The notes beneath the pieces were generated by a model. That model had not been told where the DNA came from. It made no database searches and was given only the letters and a program-made list of their open reading frames with translations. This document shows, one piece after another, positions 61,316 through 64,000 of a stretch of DNA of 64,000 nucleotides (position 1 is the first letter of the stretch; each line of letters opens with the position of its first letter). The stretch comes from Ectocarpus siliculosus (taxonomy: Eukaryota > Sar > Phaeophyceae > Ectocarpales > Ectocarpaceae): assembly GCA_000310025.1 (NCBI GenBank), contig FN648559.1:36276-100275 (forward strand), read 5' to 3'. A program made the translations under genes and the position numbers.

Positions 61316-62773
61316 TTATTTTTCGCGGCGAGCACACGCAGAGAAATCGCATGTGAAGTCAGCCGACAACGGCAACACGTTTGAGTCTGCGTACAGCTCG
61401 CTCCGGATCCTCTTGGAACCCGTTGCCCCCACACTAGTAGTGGCGCCAACATATCGCTTCGCTACACTCTCCGTACGCCACCCGGCAATTTTCATGATAG
61501 CGTCCATCGCCGTTCCGTCAAGCGACTGCGCTACCGAACCTCCAACGCGGAACGAATGCATAGTGTAGCGGTGCGGCAGTCCCGCCGCTCGCAGATGCCC
61601 TTGTAGGGCAGCCGTCATCTGAACCGCCGTAAGCGGAGCACAGCCCCGAGTTCCATCCAGCAGAACGATAGGAAACAGATGTCCTTGGGACAAATCCCAG
61701 CCAATACCCTCCGCCGCACTGATGTAGGCCGTAACATTGCTTACAGCACAAATAGACGGGCAAGCGACGTCCGGACGCACGACCACGGCATCAACGGAGT
61801 CGCGGAGGGTCTTGCCGAATTGGAAGTTGAAAATCAGACCCTGCCCCGCGGGCAACCGCAGAACTTGCGATCCCATAGTGAAGGAGAGATCATGGCCTCG
61901 CCGCATGGAGGCGAACGCCAGCGAAAACAAAGCGACGTCCCTGGTGAGCTCAATACGTTCCGCCAAAGAGGACGCAGTCTGCGCGCGAGAGCGCATGTCC
62001 CTCAACAGATCGATGAGGACGTGCGGTAACATAGCCTCTGCCTGGTTGACAGCGACACCCACACGTTTTTGTTCCTCCCCCGTGAAGACGAGGTAGGAGT
62101 CGACGAGAGGACTACAACAGGGGTTGCCCGAGCGCGTGGCAGGGTCCCAGCTGCTGTCTTTTCCCAACTGTTCTTGCATCGCCATCTTCAGCTTGGACAC
62201 GATCCCTTTCTGCATGGACGCGGCAGCATACCGCTTAGCACATGGCGAGTTTGGAAGGCAATCGCGGCCGTGAGTCGTACCGACACCAGGGCATGCCCTG
62301 TCGTGCACCCACTTGGTACCACTACCTTGTGTGTCCAAGAAGCAGAGATAGTCAAACACGTCTCGGTCCGACGCCTGCTTCCAACCCCGACGTTGTTGAG
62401 TCGCCGAAAGTATGAAAGCGTCGAACCCGTCCGCTACGGCGCACTTACGCTGTTGAGCACGACGGTTAGACGCGGCCGAGAGGACCTGATCACCCCGAGC
62501 GCGCAGCGCGTCGAAATCGATCAACACCCGAGCCGCTTGGGGGTCACGCGGTACCGGACGCCCGCGGGCAGGCTGAACACCGCAGGACCAACAATAGTTG
62601 TAATGTCCCACGTTTTCCGTCTGGCACGACGAACACGCGACAAACTGGACACAGCCGCCCGGAGGCAGGGTGGGGACCTGTGAGACGAAGCACAAGCCAT
62701 CCACAAGCCAAAGGGAGGGAACTGGGCAAGATGGACGAGAGTCGCATGCTGCATTACAAGGTACCGGTGTCAA
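61316..62773 (-). CDS. Tyrosine recombinase with N-terminal Cys4 zinc ribbon
   Basis: 485 codons. A zinc ribbon (C47-x2-C50 ... C61-x2-C64) is followed by a core-binding domain containing H-x3-C..H....C.....C, then the catalytic domain. The catalytic residues seen are R291 or R292 (ASMRRGHD), H406 and R409 (HSFR), W432 (GW) and Y441 (KRY). K321 is a candidate catalytic Lys. No stops. It acts in integration of the element's circular DNA. The ATG at 62773 is the first in frame after the A tract. Confidence 0.9.
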   Translation of the reverse strand: MTPVPCNAACDSRPSCPVPSLWLVDGLCFVSQVPTLPPGGCVQFVACSSCQTENVGHYNYCWSCGVQPARGRPVPRDPQAARVLIDFDALRARGDQVLSAASNRRAQQRKCAVADGFDAFILSATQQRRGWKQASDRDVFDYLCFLDTQGSGTKWVHDRACPGVGTTHGRDCLPNSPCAKRYAAASMQKGIVSKLKMAMQEQLGKDSSWDPATRSGNPCCSPLVDSYLVFTGEEQKRVGVAVNQAEAMLPHVLIDLLRDMRSRAQTASSLAERIELTRDVALFSLAFASMRRGHDLSFTMGSQVLRLPAGQGLIFNFQFGKTLRDSVDAVVVRPDVACPSICAVSNVTAYISAAEGIGWDLSQGHLFPIVLLDGTRGCAPLTAVQMTAALQGHLRAAGLPHRYTMHSFRVGGSVAQSLDGTAMDAIMKIAGWRTESVAKRYVGATTSVGATGSKRIRSELYADSNVLPLSADFTCDFSACARREK

Positions 62774-62782
62774 TCAAAGAGA

Positions 62783-62805
62783 TTTTTTTTTTTTTTTTTT
62801 TTTTT
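62783..62805 (-). repeat. 23-base A tract between the two ORFs of the element (T on +)
   Basis: An uninterrupted run of 23 T on the + strand, reading as poly(A) in the element's sense. It sits 17 bp after the RNase H/methyltransferase ORF stop and 10 bp before the YR ATG. Confidence 0.95.
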
Positions 62806-62821
62806 GAAGAGCGGCGGCCAC

Positions 62822-64000
62822 CTAAGAACAAGAACCAAAATCAACCTCGTAAGCTACCATGGACCACCTCGGGTACTTCCACTCTTTCAGGGACCCATCT
62901 GGGCAGGGCCACTGGAAATATCCCCCCGCATTAGGCGGGGAAATCAGCAAAGACCGTACTGCCGCCTGCTGCACTCGAGGGAACCAGTAAGACCTAGAAC
63001 CCGGTACAACAATAACCGCATGCGCGTGGCACTCCGCAAGGTGTTGCACTACGTGGCCCGCCATCACCGGCGGCGGGAAACAATAACCGAATGCTCGATC
63101 CAGAGAACCTGGGCGCAACGACACGTCTTGGGCGAAAACATCTACACCCGATGAACCCTCGCAATCATAGCGCGAGAAAAACGGCAGAACAACGTCCGAC
63201 TCCGGGATACGTTGAGCCGAAGCGTCGGAGGCCATGAGGTCGATAGTAAACGGCCCCATGTCTGCCCAGAGAGCCTGAAAGGCCGCCGGGTTGAGCCTGA
63301 TGATGCCCTCACGCGAAGGGCGAGAGATATCATCAGCGACGACATTGGCAGCCGACGGGACCCATTTGAGGGACAGCATAAACTCATACTCGACTTGTAG
63401 CTCGAACAAACGAACAAGAAGTGCGTGCGTTTCTGGGTCGCGCGCTCGCCCCCTGTTGAAAGATCCACACACCGCGGTGTTGTCGACGTCGATGAGCACG
63501 TGCGCCCGCTGCAAGGAAGCCGGAAAGCGCGCACAGAATAGGCGCAACAAGTGGTACAACGCAAACATCTCTTTCTTGTTAATATGTTTGTGTAGCCAAT
63601 CGTCGGGGAACACGCCACCTGCGCGGTATTGAGCTCCCTTAATGTTAATAGCACCACCCCAGCCAAGGGAAGACGCGTCTGATGATCCGTCGATTTTGAC
63701 GATGAGGTGGCTCGCTCGCTGCCACGGCCCTTCGTGTGAAGAAGCCGTCAGCGACAGCCACTTCTGGAATTCTTGCCGTAGATCCGCGTAAGCATCACGT
63801 GTCAGATCGATCTGACGCTGGTTGGTTTTGTCCATCGCGGAAAGGACGGCAAACATGGCATGCGTCCAAAGCGACGCCGGCCGAATCGCCACCGTCATGC
63901 TCATGCACTTACCCGCAACGCGCTGCAGCGTTCGGTAGGACACTCCCCCATCGGCCAGAGCTGTCTGCAATAAGCCATGCAGCTTGTCCAGCTTCTCTTG
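62822..64000 (-). CDS. RT C-terminus, RNase H and methyltransferase-like domain (partial)
   Basis: The frame stays open to the window edge, so the protein start is outside. It holds the end of the RT (EKLDKLHGLLQTAL), then RNase H with VKIDGSSDASSLGWGG (Asp), NKKEMFALYHLL (Glu), IDVDNTAVCG (Asp) and VVADDISR (Asp). A C-terminal domain follows with FTIDLMAS, FFSRY, GYCFPPP and HAVIVVPGSR, resembling the DNA-adenine-methyltransferase-like domain of DIRS elements. The usual N/D-PP-F/Y catalytic motif is replaced by FPPP, so methyltransferase activity is doubtful. It provides RNA removal during reverse transcription. Confidence 0.85.
   Translation of the reverse strand, partial: QEKLDKLHGLLQTALADGGVSYRTLQRVAGKCMSMTVAIRPASLWTHAMFAVLSAMDKTNQRQIDLTRDAYADLRQEFQKWLSLTASSHEGPWQRASHLIVKIDGSSDASSLGWGGAINIKGAQYRAGGVFPDDWLHKHINKKEMFALYHLLRLFCARFPASLQRAHVLIDVDNTAVCGSFNRGRARDPETHALLVRLFELQVEYEFMLSLKWVPSAANVVADDISRPSREGIIRLNPAAFQALWADMGPFTIDLMASDASAQRIPESDVVLPFFSRYDCEGSSGVDVFAQDVSLRPGSLDRAFGYCFPPPVMAGHVVQHLAECHAHAVIVVPGSRSYWFPRVQQAAVRSLLISPPNAGGYFQWPCPDGSLKEWKYPRWSMVAYEVDFGSCS

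Larger units (their letters stand above)
61316..64000 (-). mobile_element. DIRS-like retroelement, second lineage, truncated by window edge
   Basis: On the minus strand RT/RNase H/methyltransferase-like ORF is followed by a 23-base A tract and then a YR ORF. The reverse transcriptase catalytic part lies beyond 64000. The YR differs strongly from the two plus-strand elements (HSFRVGG instead of HSLRIGG, an added N-terminal Cys4 finger). Both visible ORFs are uninterrupted, so this copy may be young. Confidence 0.85.

Overview
The window looks like nuclear DNA of an intron-rich eukaryote, probably a stramenopile and most simply a brown alga (Ectocarpus-like). This is an inference. It rests on a 28-exon gene with GT-AG introns averaging about 780 bp, TTAGGG-type repeats, moderate GC, and a mix of tyrosine-recombinase (YR) retroelements and a KDZ-type transposase-associated gene. 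No bacterial operons, CRISPR arrays or rRNA genes are visible.

Layout. 1-4.9 kb: decayed DIRS/PAT-type YR retroelement (RT fragments, RNase H, split YR) with a 179-bp direct repeat at its right end. 5.9-9.2 kb: exons of a KDZ-superfamily gene (cysteine clusters and a VDRFHF motif). 9.7-11.1 kb: two blocks of palindromic CACTTTTATAA / ACTGTTATAACAGT repeats. 11.1-12.3 kb: a small three-exon cysteine-rich gene, followed by a roughly 105-bp minisatellite and a tRNA-derived SINE. 14.3-43.5 kb (+): a THADA/Trm732 homologue whose 28 exons join in consistent phase to about 2740 codons. Two local anomalies stand out: an exact tandem duplication of the exon carrying the RRS(T/A)G motif, and an exon one base short of frame. 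45.3-48.3 kb (-): a membrane glycosyltransferase resembling the GT84/NdvB catalytic domain. 52.5-57.0 kb: a YR element with textbook A1...B1-A2-B2 split direct repeats, gag-like ORFs and an apparently intact YR, but no reverse transcriptase. 59.6-60.7 kb: strongly purine-skewed degenerate repeat. 61.3-64.0 kb (-): a second lineage of DIRS-like element, with an intact YR and an RNase H/methyltransferase-like ORF running off the window edge.

How it fits together. The two host-type genes, the tRNA-modification adaptor THADA and the glycosyltransferase, are embedded in transposon-derived DNA. Three YR elements of at least two lineages let one compare a decayed RT-bearing copy, an RT-less copy with complete split repeats, and a copy with intact YR and RNase H. 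Exon boundaries were read by eye from splice sites, phase continuity and recalled family conservation, so positions may be off by one or two bases.
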